From positions 1 through 25,323 of the forward strand of contig JAPOOH010000294.1 of assembly GCA_026713505.1 (NCBI GenBank): a stretch of 25,323 nt of DNA, in the 5' to 3' direction. Shown here piece after piece: positions 16,124 through 24,316 of the stretch; position 1 is the first letter of the stretch; the number at the start of each line of letters is the position of its first letter. A model generated the notes under the pieces. The model did not search any database. It had not been told where the DNA came from and was given only the letters and a program-made list of their open reading frames with translations. This DNA comes from Chloroflexota bacterium. GTDB lineage: Bacteria; Chloroflexota; Dehalococcoidia; Lucifugimonadales; Australimonadaceae. A program made the position numbers and the translations under genes.

Positions 16124-17608
16124 ATGACCTCCCGGGGGTCCCCCGACCGCTCATGGCTCCGGCTCCCACCATCCGCCACGCTGGCGGTGGTCTGTGCGGG
16201 CGTGTTTCTCGCCTCACTCGACCAGACTTCGGTTGTCACCGCGCTCCCGCCCATCATGGTCGACCTCGGGGTGAGCATCGACCGCCTGAACGACCTCGCG
16301 TGGGTGGTGACCGCATACCTGCTCGGGTTCACGGTCGCCATGCCATTGCTGGGGCGGGCAGGGGACGTGTATGGCTATCGCAGGCTCTACCTGGGTGCGA
16401 TGCTGCTCTTCGGTGTGGGCTCTGCCGCGGTTGCGCTCTCCTCGAGCCTTGGCTGGCTCGTAGCGGCGCGCGTCGTTCAGGCGGTTGGTGGGGGAGCGCT
16501 CGTTCCGGCGGCCATAGCGCTTGCAGGTGAGGGGCTCCCTCCCGCGCGTCGCGCCATCGTATTCGGCATCGTCGGCGCTGCGGCGGAGGCGGGCGGCGTG
16601 CTTGGCCCCCTCTACGGCGGACTGATAGTCGATTGGCTTGGGTGGCGCTGGGTGTTCTGGAGCAACCTGCCCATTGTGGGCGTGCTGGCAGTCGCCCTTC
16701 TGGGCATGCCGGAGGTGGGGCGTTCGGGCGGACGGCTGGACCTCACGGGCGGCATATTGCTCGCAGGTGGGCTGTCGTTACTCACTGGGGGACTAGCGCA
16801 GCGTTCGCTGTTCGGCGGAGGTTCGGTGCTGCCGTACGTCCTTATCGGCGGAGGCGTACTGCTGCTGGTCGCTCTGCCATTTGCTGAGCGGCGTGCCCTC
16901 GCGCCGATCGTGAGCATGGCCCTCTTCCGCGCGCGGAGCTTCGCCGCAGCGATGAGCGCGCAACTGCTCGCGGGCGCTGCGCTGGTGCTCATCCTTGTCA
17001 CCGTTCCCCTGATGACGGACACGGTGCTCGGAAAGCCGCCGCTGGAAGGCGGCCTGCGGCTGATGCGTTTCACCGGTGCGATACCGGTCGGCGCGCTGCT
17101 CGGCGGCTATGCGGCATCGCGTATAGGCGTCCGTGCTCCGGCGCTCGTGGGGCTTGCGCTCGCGGCGGTCTGCTTCGCGCTGCTCACCACATGGGACGAG
17201 ACCATTGCGGAGCCGCGCCTCACGTGGCACCTGGCCATCGGCGGCCTGGGCTTCGGTCTGCTCATCGCGCCGTTCACCGTCGCCGCGGTCGAGGCCGCGG
17301 GCATCGAGTACCGGGCGACCGCCGCTGCCTGGATAACGGCGTCCCGCATGTTCGGGATGACGGTGGGACTCGCGGCCATGTCCGCGCTCGGTGTGGATTA
17401 CCTGCAGTCGTTGGCAGGCGGCCTGCCGGTACCGATACAACTTCCCGGTGAGAGCGCCGCCGTGTTCGGCGAACGCGTCTCGGTATACGAGGAGGGCATC
17501 TCCGGCGCGTCGTTCGACGTATTCCGCCTCTTCTTCCGGTCCGGGTTGGTGCTCGTTGCGCTTGCTGCCTTGCCGTCGCTGTGGATGCGTGGTGCCCGGC
17601 GCAGCTAG
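16124..17608 (+). CDS. MFS transporter, DHA2 (EmrB/QacA-like) family
   Basis: A 494-aa polytopic membrane protein with the 14-helix layout of drug:H+ antiporter family 2. The first helix ends in LASLDQTSVVTALPPIMVDLG, carrying the Asp-x-Thr/Ser and ALP motif of DHA2. The loop between helices 2 and 3 reads GRAGDVYGYRRLYL (motif A). Motif C-like glycine pairs are in GAAAEAGGVLGPLYGG (about residues 149-164). The start ATG at 16124 lies 8 nt after the lipoprotein stop. The stop codon is in a CTAG shared with the convergent zwf gene. Substrate cannot be told from sequence; lipoprotein plus MFS pairing is compatible with lipid or amphiphile export (inference from LprG/Rv1410c-type systems). Confidence 0.9.
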   Translation: MTSRGSPDRSWLRLPPSATLAVVCAGVFLASLDQTSVVTALPPIMVDLGVSIDRLNDLAWVVTAYLLGFTVAMPLLGRAGDVYGYRRLYLGAMLLFGVGSAAVALSSSLGWLVAARVVQAVGGGALVPAAIALAGEGLPPARRAIVFGIVGAAAEAGGVLGPLYGGLIVDWLGWRWVFWSNLPIVGVLAVALLGMPEVGRSGGRLDLTGGILLAGGLSLLTGGLAQRSLFGGGSVLPYVLIGGGVLLLVALPFAERRALAPIVSMALFRARSFAAAMSAQLLAGAALVLILVTVPLMTDTVLGKPPLEGGLRLMRFTGAIPVGALLGGYAASRIGVRAPALVGLALAAVCFALLTTWDETIAEPRLTWHLAIGGLGFGLLIAPFTVAAVEAAGIEYRATAAAWITASRMFGMTVGLAAMSALGVDYLQSLAGGLPVPIQLPGESAAVFGERVSVYEEGISGASFDVFRLFFRSGLVLVALAALPSLWMRGARRS

Positions 17609-19065
17609 TGCCCGGTGCACAGCGTCTGCCAGAGGAACCCGTCCTGCCTGAGCAGCCGTGCCGAGCCTGACGGCCCCCACGTGCCCTGACCGTAGGATTC
17701 GAGTTCGGCAGCCTCAGGGGACTCCCAGCACCTCAGGAGCGGGTCAATGATGTTCCACGCCTCTTCGATCTGGTCGGCACGGATGAAGAGGCCCGCGTCG
17801 CCTTCCATCGCATCTTCCAGCAGGCGCTCGTACGCCTCCGGCAGTTCCTGGCCGAAGCGGAGTTCGTCCTTGTAATGGAAATTCAGGTCCACCGGATGGG
17901 TGATGAACCCGGCGTCCACGGCCTTACTGTCTATCTGGAGGTGGACCCCTTCGTCCGGCTGAACGCAGATGGAGAGGATGTTGGGCGCGAATCCGCTTCC
18001 TCCGAGGCGTTCGAACATCGAAAGGGGCGGGCTCTTGAACTGAATGATGATCTCTGAGACCTTGGCCTCCATCGCCTTGCCGGACCTGAGGTAGAAGGGA
18101 ACGCCCTGCCAGCGCCAGTTGTCCACGTAGAGGCGCAAGGCCGCGTACGTCGGCGTCACTGACCCCGGCGCCACGCCCGATTCGTCGCGATACCCCTCGT
18201 ACTGTGCGCGTACGGCATGCTCGCGGAATTCCTCCGGGCTCCACCGGCGCACCGCTCGCAGCAGGTCTCCCTTGCGGTCACGTACCGATTCAGGGTTCAG
18301 GGAGTCGGGAGGTTCCATCGCTACGAGGCACATCAACTGCATGAGATGGTTCTGGATCATGTCGCGCACAACGCCGGATGCGTCGTAGTAACCCGCGCGC
18401 CCCTCGACGTCCACGGCCTCAGACACCGTCACCTGCACGTTGTCGACATAGTTGCGGTTCCAGAGCGGTTCGAAGATGGCGTTGCCGAATCGCAGCACCA
18501 ACAGGTTCTGCACGGTCTCCTTGCCGAGGTAGTGGTCTATGCGATAGGTCTGGTCCTCCCGGAAGACGTTGTGGAGTGCCCGGTTCAGCTCTCGAGCCGA
18601 CTGTTCATCCTTGCCGAACGGTTTTTCAATGATCACTCGGCACCAGCCACTCTCCTCTATCGTCAACCCGGCGTTTCGCAGCCCTTCTGCGGCAGTCCGG
18701 TGCAGGCTGGGGGCGATGGCGAAGTAGAAGAGACGGTTGGCTCCGTCCGTACCCTCGATCGCCGAGAGTTTGCGCCTCAACTCTTCGAACGACGCCGCAT
18801 CTCCCAGGTCGCCGGTGACGTAGTGGAGGCAGTGCGCGAATTCCGCCCATTCCTCTGGTGACGTGTCCAGTCCGCCGAGGTCGTGCGAACCCTCACACAG
18901 CAGTTCCCGGTAGGAATCGTCGTCGTGTCGCGCGCGGGCGAACCCCACGATGTTCACGACGTCGGCGCGCCGTCGTTTACGGCGCAGGGTGTAGAGCGCC
19001 GGAATGAGCTTCCGTTGGGCGAGGTCGCCGGTGCCGCCGAAGATGACGATGCTGGTGCTTGCCAT
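17605..19065 (-). CDS. zwf: Glucose-6-phosphate 1-dehydrogenase
   Basis: Oxidises glucose 6-phosphate to 6-phosphogluconolactone with NAD(P)+, entry to the oxidative pentose-phosphate pathway. The 486-aa product is standard length. The Rossmann loop IFGGTGDLAQRKLIPAL begins at about residue 8 (the common form is GASGDLA). EKPFG is at 147-151, and the active-site signature RIDHYLGKE is at 175-183, with QNLLVLRF and NRNYVDNVQVTVSE following. The ATG at 19065 is 9 nt after the pgi stop. No gnd or lactonase gene is adjacent. Its stop codon is read from the same CTAG as the convergent MFS stop, leaving no room for a terminator between the genes. Confidence 0.96.
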   Translation of the reverse strand: MASTSIVIFGGTGDLAQRKLIPALYTLRRKRRRADVVNIVGFARARHDDDSYRELLCEGSHDLGGLDTSPEEWAEFAHCLHYVTGDLGDAASFEELRRKLSAIEGTDGANRLFYFAIAPSLHRTAAEGLRNAGLTIEESGWCRVIIEKPFGKDEQSARELNRALHNVFREDQTYRIDHYLGKETVQNLLVLRFGNAIFEPLWNRNYVDNVQVTVSEAVDVEGRAGYYDASGVVRDMIQNHLMQLMCLVAMEPPDSLNPESVRDRKGDLLRAVRRWSPEEFREHAVRAQYEGYRDESGVAPGSVTPTYAALRLYVDNWRWQGVPFYLRSGKAMEAKVSEIIIQFKSPPLSMFERLGGSGFAPNILSICVQPDEGVHLQIDSKAVDAGFITHPVDLNFHYKDELRFGQELPEAYERLLEDAMEGDAGLFIRADQIEEAWNIIDPLLRCWESPEAAELESYGQGTWGPSGSARLLRQDGFLWQTLCTGH

Positions 19066-19074
19066 AGCGCCGGT

Positions 19075-20706
19075 TCACAGGCTGCCCAGCAGGCGAAGGA
19101 CCGCCGCTTCCGCGTCGTTGCCGAGGTTGAGCCGCACCACGCGGCGTCCGGCCTGCTTGAGCGCCTCGTAGTCGCCGATGGCCTGAGCCGCCGCAAGTGT
19201 TCCGAAGCCGAAGCGGTCCCCGGGAATCGGAATGTCCGAGCGCACGTCGGCTGCCACCTGGAGGAAGAGCCCCGAGTTGGGCCCTCCCTTGTGCAGTTGA
19301 CCTGTGGAGTGCAGGAAGCGCGGGCCGTAGCCGAGCGTGGTTGCGATGTGATGCCTGCGCATGGCGTACTGGCGGAGCATGTTCATGGCGTTGGTGACGC
19401 CGTCCGTCTCCTCTACGTAGGCCATGATGGACAGATAGTCCCCTTGCGTCGCCTGCTCGAGCAGGCCGGTGAAGGAACCGTCCGCCGCGTCTGGCAGCGC
19501 GCCTTCATTCACGTACGTCTCCAGGACCCGGCTGGTCACGTCCTTCGCCTGTTGCACGTTCGGTTGATCGAACGGATGGATTGTCAGCATGTGTCCTGCT
19601 ACAGCGGTCGCCATCTCCCAGCGGAAGAATTCAGCGCCGATGTCGTACACGTCTTCCATCTCCAGCGTCACGACGGGATGTCCGATGTCCCTCAAACGCT
19701 CGAGTGCCACGTCCGCTGCTGCGTTGTCGCCGCCTGACAGCCGCACGTGCACGAAGAAGCGGTCCTCGCCATACGCATCGGGTTCGAGCAGCGGTTCGTT
19801 GACGACGGGGACGATGCCCCTGCCGTCCTTGCCGGTGCTCTCGGCGATGAGTTGCTCAACCCAGAGTCCGAAGCTGGCAACCTCCGGTGACGCGGTAAGC
19901 GTCAGTTTGTCACGCCCTCCGGCCGCGAGTGCGCCGAGGGCCGCACCCAGCCAGCCGCCGGGATTATTCCGAACGCCAGGGCCGGCTTCGCAGCGCGCCG
20001 CCATATCCGAGATTCGGTCCAGCAGCTTTCCACAGTCCATGCCACAGAGCGCAGCCGGCACCAAACCAAAGAATGAGCCGACGGAGTAACGTCCGCCGAG
20101 GTCCGGCGGGTTCTCGAACACACGTCTGAAGCCGTCTGCCGTACCGAGCGCCGCGAGCGAGGTGCCCGCGTCCGTTATCGCAATGAACTGTCGGCCTGTG
20201 CGCTCCGCTCCTACGGCACTCTCTACGATGTGCCGGAAGTGCTTGTAGAAAGAGTTTGGCTCTATCGTACCGCCGGACTTCGACGAAACAATGAAGAGCG
20301 TACGAGCGGGGTCGATGGAGCGCGTCACGGTGCCCACTCGAGCCGGAACGGTAGAGTCGAGCACGGTGAGGGCAGGGAAGCCCTGCGCGCTGCCGATGCA
20401 CTGCCGCAGCACTTCCGGCCCCAGGCTGCTGCCGCCCATACCCAGCAGCACCACGTCGCGGATGCCGTCGTTCCGCACCTCGTCCGCGAACGAGCGAAGC
20501 TCGCCGACGTGCTCCGTCATGTCGCGGGAGATCGTGAGCCAGCCCAGGCGGTCCGTGATCTCTGTGGGGTCGTCTTTCCAAACGGTGTGGTCCTTGTCCC
20601 AGATGCGCGCGATGACATTGTCGCGGGCGAGCTGCGTCAGTGCGGCAGTGATGCTCTTCTGGTGCGGTCCGAGGGGGGACGTTGGGGGTTGCGTTCGTTG
20701 TGTCAT
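19075..20706 (-). CDS. pgi: Glucose-6-phosphate isomerase (TAL-PGI-type domain, stand-alone)
   Basis: Interconverts glucose 6-phosphate and fructose 6-phosphate. The 543-aa protein has paired SIS domains: GMGGSSLG (residues 89-96), SSKSGGT (141-147), GGRYSVGS (204-211), the catalytic-Glu stretch AESTGKDGRGIVP (288-300) and HSTGQLHKGGP (466-476). The second half contains HPFDQPNVQQAKD rather than the classical FDQ-x-GVE-x-x-K signature. That variant is what I associate with PGI domains of bifunctional transaldolase-PGI proteins, but no transaldolase part is fused here. The ATG at 20706 was chosen because family similarity starts soon after and the open frame further upstream is low-complexity Arg-rich shadow; no strong Shine-Dalgarno is visible. 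zwf follows after 9 nt; tkt ends 65 nt upstream. Confidence 0.93.
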   Translation of the reverse strand: MTQRTQPPTSPLGPHQKSITAALTQLARDNVIARIWDKDHTVWKDDPTEITDRLGWLTISRDMTEHVGELRSFADEVRNDGIRDVVLLGMGGSSLGPEVLRQCIGSAQGFPALTVLDSTVPARVGTVTRSIDPARTLFIVSSKSGGTIEPNSFYKHFRHIVESAVGAERTGRQFIAITDAGTSLAALGTADGFRRVFENPPDLGGRYSVGSFFGLVPAALCGMDCGKLLDRISDMAARCEAGPGVRNNPGGWLGAALGALAAGGRDKLTLTASPEVASFGLWVEQLIAESTGKDGRGIVPVVNEPLLEPDAYGEDRFFVHVRLSGGDNAAADVALERLRDIGHPVVTLEMEDVYDIGAEFFRWEMATAVAGHMLTIHPFDQPNVQQAKDVTSRVLETYVNEGALPDAADGSFTGLLEQATQGDYLSIMAYVEETDGVTNAMNMLRQYAMRRHHIATTLGYGPRFLHSTGQLHKGGPNSGLFLQVAADVRSDIPIPGDRFGFGTLAAAQAIGDYEALKQAGRRVVRLNLGNDAEAAVLRLLGSL

Positions 20707-20747
20707 GACTGGTTCTGTATTCCGGGTTCCTCTTCGAGAGCGGGCGC

Positions 20748-20753
20748 AGTATA
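20748..20753 (-). promoter_or_regulatory. Candidate -10 element between tkt and pgi
   Basis: TATACT on the minus strand lies 41 nt before the pgi ATG. It is the same hexamer as the candidate upstream of tsaC. No clear -35 is seen. It could allow pgi-zwf transcription independent of tkt. Confidence 0.27.
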
Positions 20754-20771
20754 GAGCAATACGACTGGAGG

Positions 20772-22793
20772 CTACGCCCCAGCACGTACGAGCGATGCTG
20801 CATCTTCTGCTACCCGCTCCGCCGTAAGGCCGTATCCCTGGTATATCCGCTGGTACGGCGCCGACGCACCGAACATGTCTACTCCTATCGAAAGCCCGTT
20901 TGTTCCCACGTATCGCTCCCAGCCGAGCGTTCGCCCCGCTTCGACCGACACACGCGCTGTGATGGCCGGAGGCAGCACGGCGTCGCGGTACTCCTTCGGT
21001 TGAGCGTCGAAAAGCTCCCATGACGGCATGGATACGACCCGCGCGGCGATGCTCTCCTCGGCGAGCGCCTTGCCCGCGTCGAGCGCGATCTGCAACTCCG
21101 AGCCCGTGCCGATGATGATGACCTCCGGGTTTGCGGAGGATTCCCACAGCACGTAGGCCCCTCGCAGTACGCCCTCCGCCGAGGGGTAGACGTTCCTGTC
21201 CAGTACCGGAAGTCCCTGCCGCGTGAATACCAGCACCGTGGGGCCCGTTGTTCGCTCGATGGCGGCGCGCCACGCTACTGCGGTTTCGGTTGCCTCTGCC
21301 GGACGCAGAACGACCATGTTCGGCACGCTGCGCAGGCCGATGAGTTGCTCGACGGCCTGATGTGTCGGGCCGTCCTCCCCGAGCCCGATGGAATCGTGCG
21401 TGAATACGTAGATCACGCGCTGTCCCATGAGTGCCGCGAGGCGCATCGGCGGGCGCATGTAGTCCGAAAAGATGAGGAATGTCGCGGGGTAGGGGATGAC
21501 TCCGCCGTGGAGTGCCATCCCTCCGGCGATCGCCCCCATCGCATGCTCGCGCACACCGAAGTGCATGTTGTGTGGAGCAACTCTCTCGCCGTCCGCGTTG
21601 ACGTACTCCCGGAGTAGTGTGTTGGTGGACGGCGCAAGGTCGGCGGAGCCACCGACGAGCATGTGCAAACGCTCCGCTATCGCATTCATCGCGCGGCCGC
21701 CCGCCTCGCGCGTCGCCAGCGGTTTCTCCTCGTTAACGAAGAGGCCGTCCAGCGCGTCGGCCCAGCCGTCCGGCAGGTCGCCGTTGAGGTCGGCCAGCAG
21801 CTGCGCGGCCTCGGCAGGGTAGGCGAGGCGATATTCAGCCAAGCGTCGTTCCCAATCGGCTTGCGCTTCGGCACCGCGTACCAGTGCCAGCCTCATGTGG
21901 TCAAGCGCTTCCTGCGGCACGATGAACGGTTCGTAGGGCCACGCCAACGTCTCGCGGGTAAGAGTCACCTCATCCGTGCCGAGTGGAGCGCCGTGGACTC
22001 CTCCCGTGTTCGCCTTGTTCGGGCTCCCGTAACCGATGGTGGTCGTCGCGACGATGAGGCTCGGGCGCACACGCTCAGCCTGCGCCTCGCGCAGCGCCGC
22101 TTCGACGGCCGGCAGGTCCATGCCGTCTATCGGCCCCACAACGTGCCAGCCGTAGGCGCGGAAGCGGGTGCCCACGTCCTCCAGGAACGTGACGTCTGTG
22201 TTGCCCTCGATCGAGATGTTGTTGTCGTCGTAGAGGTAGATGAGTTTGCCGAGCTCATGCGTTCCCGCGAACGATGCAGCCTCCGACGCGACCCCCTCCA
22301 TGAGGTCGCCGTCCGAAACGATGCCGTAGACGTAGTGGTCGACGATCTCATGGTCGGGCCGGTTGTAGCGCTCGGCGACCAGGCGTTCCGCGTAGGCCAT
22401 ACCCACGCCATGGGCGAAACCCTGGCCGAGTGGGCCGGTGGTCACCTCCACACCCGGTGTCAGACCATACTCCGGGTGGCCGGGTGTTCGACTCTCCCAC
22501 TGCCGGAACTCGCGGATGTCGTCGAGCGTCACGGGGTAACCGGTGAGGTGGAGCAGGGAATAGATCAGCATGGACGCGTGACCCGCGGAGAGTACGAAGC
22601 GGTCGCGGTCGGGCCATGACGTATCGGCGGGGTTGTGCTTGAGTAACCTGTCCCAGAGTGCGTACGCCATGGGGGCTGCGCCCATCGGCGCGCCGGGATG
22701 TCCGCTGTTCGCCTTCTGGACTGCGTCTATCGAGAGGAAGCGGATGGAGTTGATGCAGAGTTCGTCGGGGGGAGCGCTCGTCCGGGTCGTCAT
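20772..22793 (-). CDS. tkt: Transketolase
   Basis: Thiamine-diphosphate enzyme moving two-carbon units between sugar phosphates in the pentose-phosphate pathway. The 673-aa protein is full length. It has NSGHPGAPMGAAPMAYALW and AGHASMLIYSLLHLTGY near the N-terminus, TTGPLGQG, the ThDP/Mg2+ segment SDGDLMEGVASEA followed by DDNNIS, FTHDSIGLGEDGPTHQ-type residues in the pyrimidine domain, and the C-terminal VSMPSWELF and FGASAPYQ. The ThDP motif reads SDG where GDG is usual. ATG at 22793 was chosen over an in-frame TTG 18 nt upstream because GGAGG lies just before it and the protein is then of normal length. It is the first gene of tkt-pgi-zwf; no transaldolase gene lies in this operon or the window. 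Confidence 0.96.
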   Translation of the reverse strand: MTTRTSAPPDELCINSIRFLSIDAVQKANSGHPGAPMGAAPMAYALWDRLLKHNPADTSWPDRDRFVLSAGHASMLIYSLLHLTGYPVTLDDIREFRQWESRTPGHPEYGLTPGVEVTTGPLGQGFAHGVGMAYAERLVAERYNRPDHEIVDHYVYGIVSDGDLMEGVASEAASFAGTHELGKLIYLYDDNNISIEGNTDVTFLEDVGTRFRAYGWHVVGPIDGMDLPAVEAALREAQAERVRPSLIVATTTIGYGSPNKANTGGVHGAPLGTDEVTLTRETLAWPYEPFIVPQEALDHMRLALVRGAEAQADWERRLAEYRLAYPAEAAQLLADLNGDLPDGWADALDGLFVNEEKPLATREAGGRAMNAIAERLHMLVGGSADLAPSTNTLLREYVNADGERVAPHNMHFGVREHAMGAIAGGMALHGGVIPYPATFLIFSDYMRPPMRLAALMGQRVIYVFTHDSIGLGEDGPTHQAVEQLIGLRSVPNMVVLRPAEATETAVAWRAAIERTTGPTVLVFTRQGLPVLDRNVYPSAEGVLRGAYVLWESSANPEVIIIGTGSELQIALDAGKALAEESIAARVVSMPSWELFDAQPKEYRDAVLPPAITARVSVEAGRTLGWERYVGTNGLSIGVDMFGASAPYQRIYQGYGLTAERVAEDAASLVRAGA

Positions 22794-22823
22794 GCGGCCT
22801 CCACTGGGCAAGGTGCTGATTCC

Positions 22824-22829
22824 ATTCTA
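22824..22829 (-). promoter_or_regulatory. Candidate -10 element upstream of tkt
   Basis: TAGAAT on the minus strand, five of six bases matching the consensus, 30 nt before the tkt ATG. The region 16-18 nt further upstream is C/G-rich and offers no good -35. Confidence 0.3.
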
Positions 22830-22867
22830 ACGAACCTGCGCCCAGACCGGGGAGTGGGGGCGGGCCA

Positions 22868-23026
22868 CTATCCCCCCGGAGGAGTTGCTGTTGCGGAGCA
22901 CTCCGGTGGGGGTGCAGCGGCGGCGGTGCATAGGTAATCCAAGCTCTCCGGTTGGAGGATGAATGCGACTATGAGCGCAAGGGCGAGCACTGCAACGGCC
23001 AGCGCGATAAGCGCTTTCCTCCTCAT
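22868..23026 (-). CDS. Small single-pass membrane or exported protein
   Basis: A 52-aa open frame: MRRKAL start, a hydrophobic helix (about residues 6-24), then LQPESLDYLC, an Ala/Pro-rich stretch with a second Cys and a TATPPGG end. The basic N-terminus followed by one helix predicts an N-in signal anchor with a short outside tail containing two cysteines. The ATG at 23026 is preceded by GGAAG about 8 nt upstream; the frame extends eight codons further to 23050. It ends 74 nt before tkt on the same strand. I recognise no family; a chance ORF is possible, but the coherent signal-anchor layout argues for a gene. Confidence 0.45.
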   Translation of the reverse strand: MRRKALIALAVAVLALALIVAFILQPESLDYLCTAAAAPPPECSATATPPGG

Positions 23027-23200
23027 ACCCGTTCTTCCGGCAGGCGGCATCCTTCGAAGAGTGAGATGCTCATGTCGTTCATGCTGACAATCCTATCCGG
23101 AGTCGCGGGACGGGGGGCGAAGGGAGAAAGTGTGTATTGGCTGGTCTGATAGAGTGGTTCCGGATAAGGGTACTTCACACCACAGGCAGGAGAACGCGCG

Positions 23201-24316
23201 ATGCTGTTCATAGACAACCAGACAGTCCAGCAGATACTGACCATCGACGACGCCATCAACTCGCAGGACGTCGCATTCCGTGGCCTGGTCGACGGAGCCG
23301 CGATCCATCGCCCCCGCATCGATATGTACGTCCCCACCGGCAGGGACGACGACTACTACCGCTGGGGCACGATGGAAGGGGCGAGCCGCGACCTCGGCGT
23401 ATTTGCCATACGCATGAAGTCGGACGTTGTCTCGTGGCCGGAGGACGAGAACGGCAACTGGACAGAGGAGAAGTACTGCGTCGAGCCCGGCACGTTCTGC
23501 GGACTGATATTCCTGTTCAGCACCGTCAACGGCGAACCGCTCGCCATCATCAACGACGGTGAACTCCAGCACATGCGCGTTGGCGCGGGCGGAGGGCTCG
23601 GCGTGCGCTACCTCTCACGAGAGGACTCGCGAGTCGTGGGGATGATTGGCTCGGGCGGAATGGCGCGGACGTACCTCAAGGCATTCTGCAACGAGCGTCC
23701 TATCGAGAAGGTGCGCGTCTACAGCCCCACGAAGCGCAACCGAGAGACGTATGCCGCCGAGATGATGGACCTGCTTGACATCGACATCGAGCCCGTCGAC
23801 GACCCTGAGGCGGCCGTCCGCGGCGCGGATATCGTCTCCACGTGCACGGACGCGATGCGCCCCGTATTCAACGGCGAATGGCTGGAACCGGGGATGCACG
23901 TAACCAACCTCGGTGGCTACGAGCTTGACGAGGCCGTCTTCAACAAGGCGAACGTCATCATCCGACAGGGCATCGGAGGAGCACGTCTGGTGGAGGACCC
24001 GCGCATCCAGTACGGGCGCGGCCACAGTCCCGTAGCCTTCGTCGCCGGCAACGAGGAGGAGATGAAGCGCCTGCCGCCCGCCGGTCGGCGGATGCAGCAG
24101 TTCGGTTCCGGCGCCACGCTGCCGTCGTTCACCGATCTCGTCAACGGCGTCGTAGAAGGGCGCACCTCTCCCGACGACATCACGCTCTACCTGAATGGCG
24201 GCAACCAGGGACTCCAGTTTGCCGCAGTCGGAAGGGTTGTCTACGACAAGGCTCGCGAGATGGGGCTCGGCCACGAGATGCCGACGAGCATGTTCCTGCA
24301 GGACATCCGCGACTAG
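23201..24316 (+). CDS. Ornithine cyclodeaminase/mu-crystallin family protein
   Basis: A 371-aa cytosolic NAD(P)-binding protein of the OCD/mu-crystallin family. Members include ornithine cyclodeaminase, alanine dehydrogenase, ketimine reductase and opine-type synthases. The substrate-binding half has Lys73 in AIRMKSDV and Arg126 in ELQHMRVGAGGGLG. The Rossmann fold starts VVGMIGSGGMARTYLKAF (GSGGMA at residues 150-155), and HVTNLGGYELDE follows (about 234-245). In typical members the Arg lies in a T-x-x-R-T-A-A context; here it is Q-H-M-R-V-G-A. There is also an insert with acidic and Trp residues before it (about 79-96). The ATG at 23201 has AGGAG 8 nt upstream. The stop lies in a CTAG shared with the convergent acetyltransferase gene. 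Substrate cannot be assigned. Confidence 0.86.
   Translation: MLFIDNQTVQQILTIDDAINSQDVAFRGLVDGAAIHRPRIDMYVPTGRDDDYYRWGTMEGASRDLGVFAIRMKSDVVSWPEDENGNWTEEKYCVEPGTFCGLIFLFSTVNGEPLAIINDGELQHMRVGAGGGLGVRYLSREDSRVVGMIGSGGMARTYLKAFCNERPIEKVRVYSPTKRNRETYAAEMMDLLDIDIEPVDDPEAAVRGADIVSTCTDAMRPVFNGEWLEPGMHVTNLGGYELDEAVFNKANVIIRQGIGGARLVEDPRIQYGRGHSPVAFVAGNEEEMKRLPPAGRRMQQFGSGATLPSFTDLVNGVVEGRTSPDDITLYLNGGNQGLQFAAVGRVVYDKAREMGLGHEMPTSMFLQDIRD

Noticed and set aside
20707..21273. Extension of pgi upstream, which could have been the missing transaldolase domain.
   Set aside because: The extra 189 codons overlap tkt antiframe-wise and read as Arg-rich shadow sequence with no transaldolase motif.
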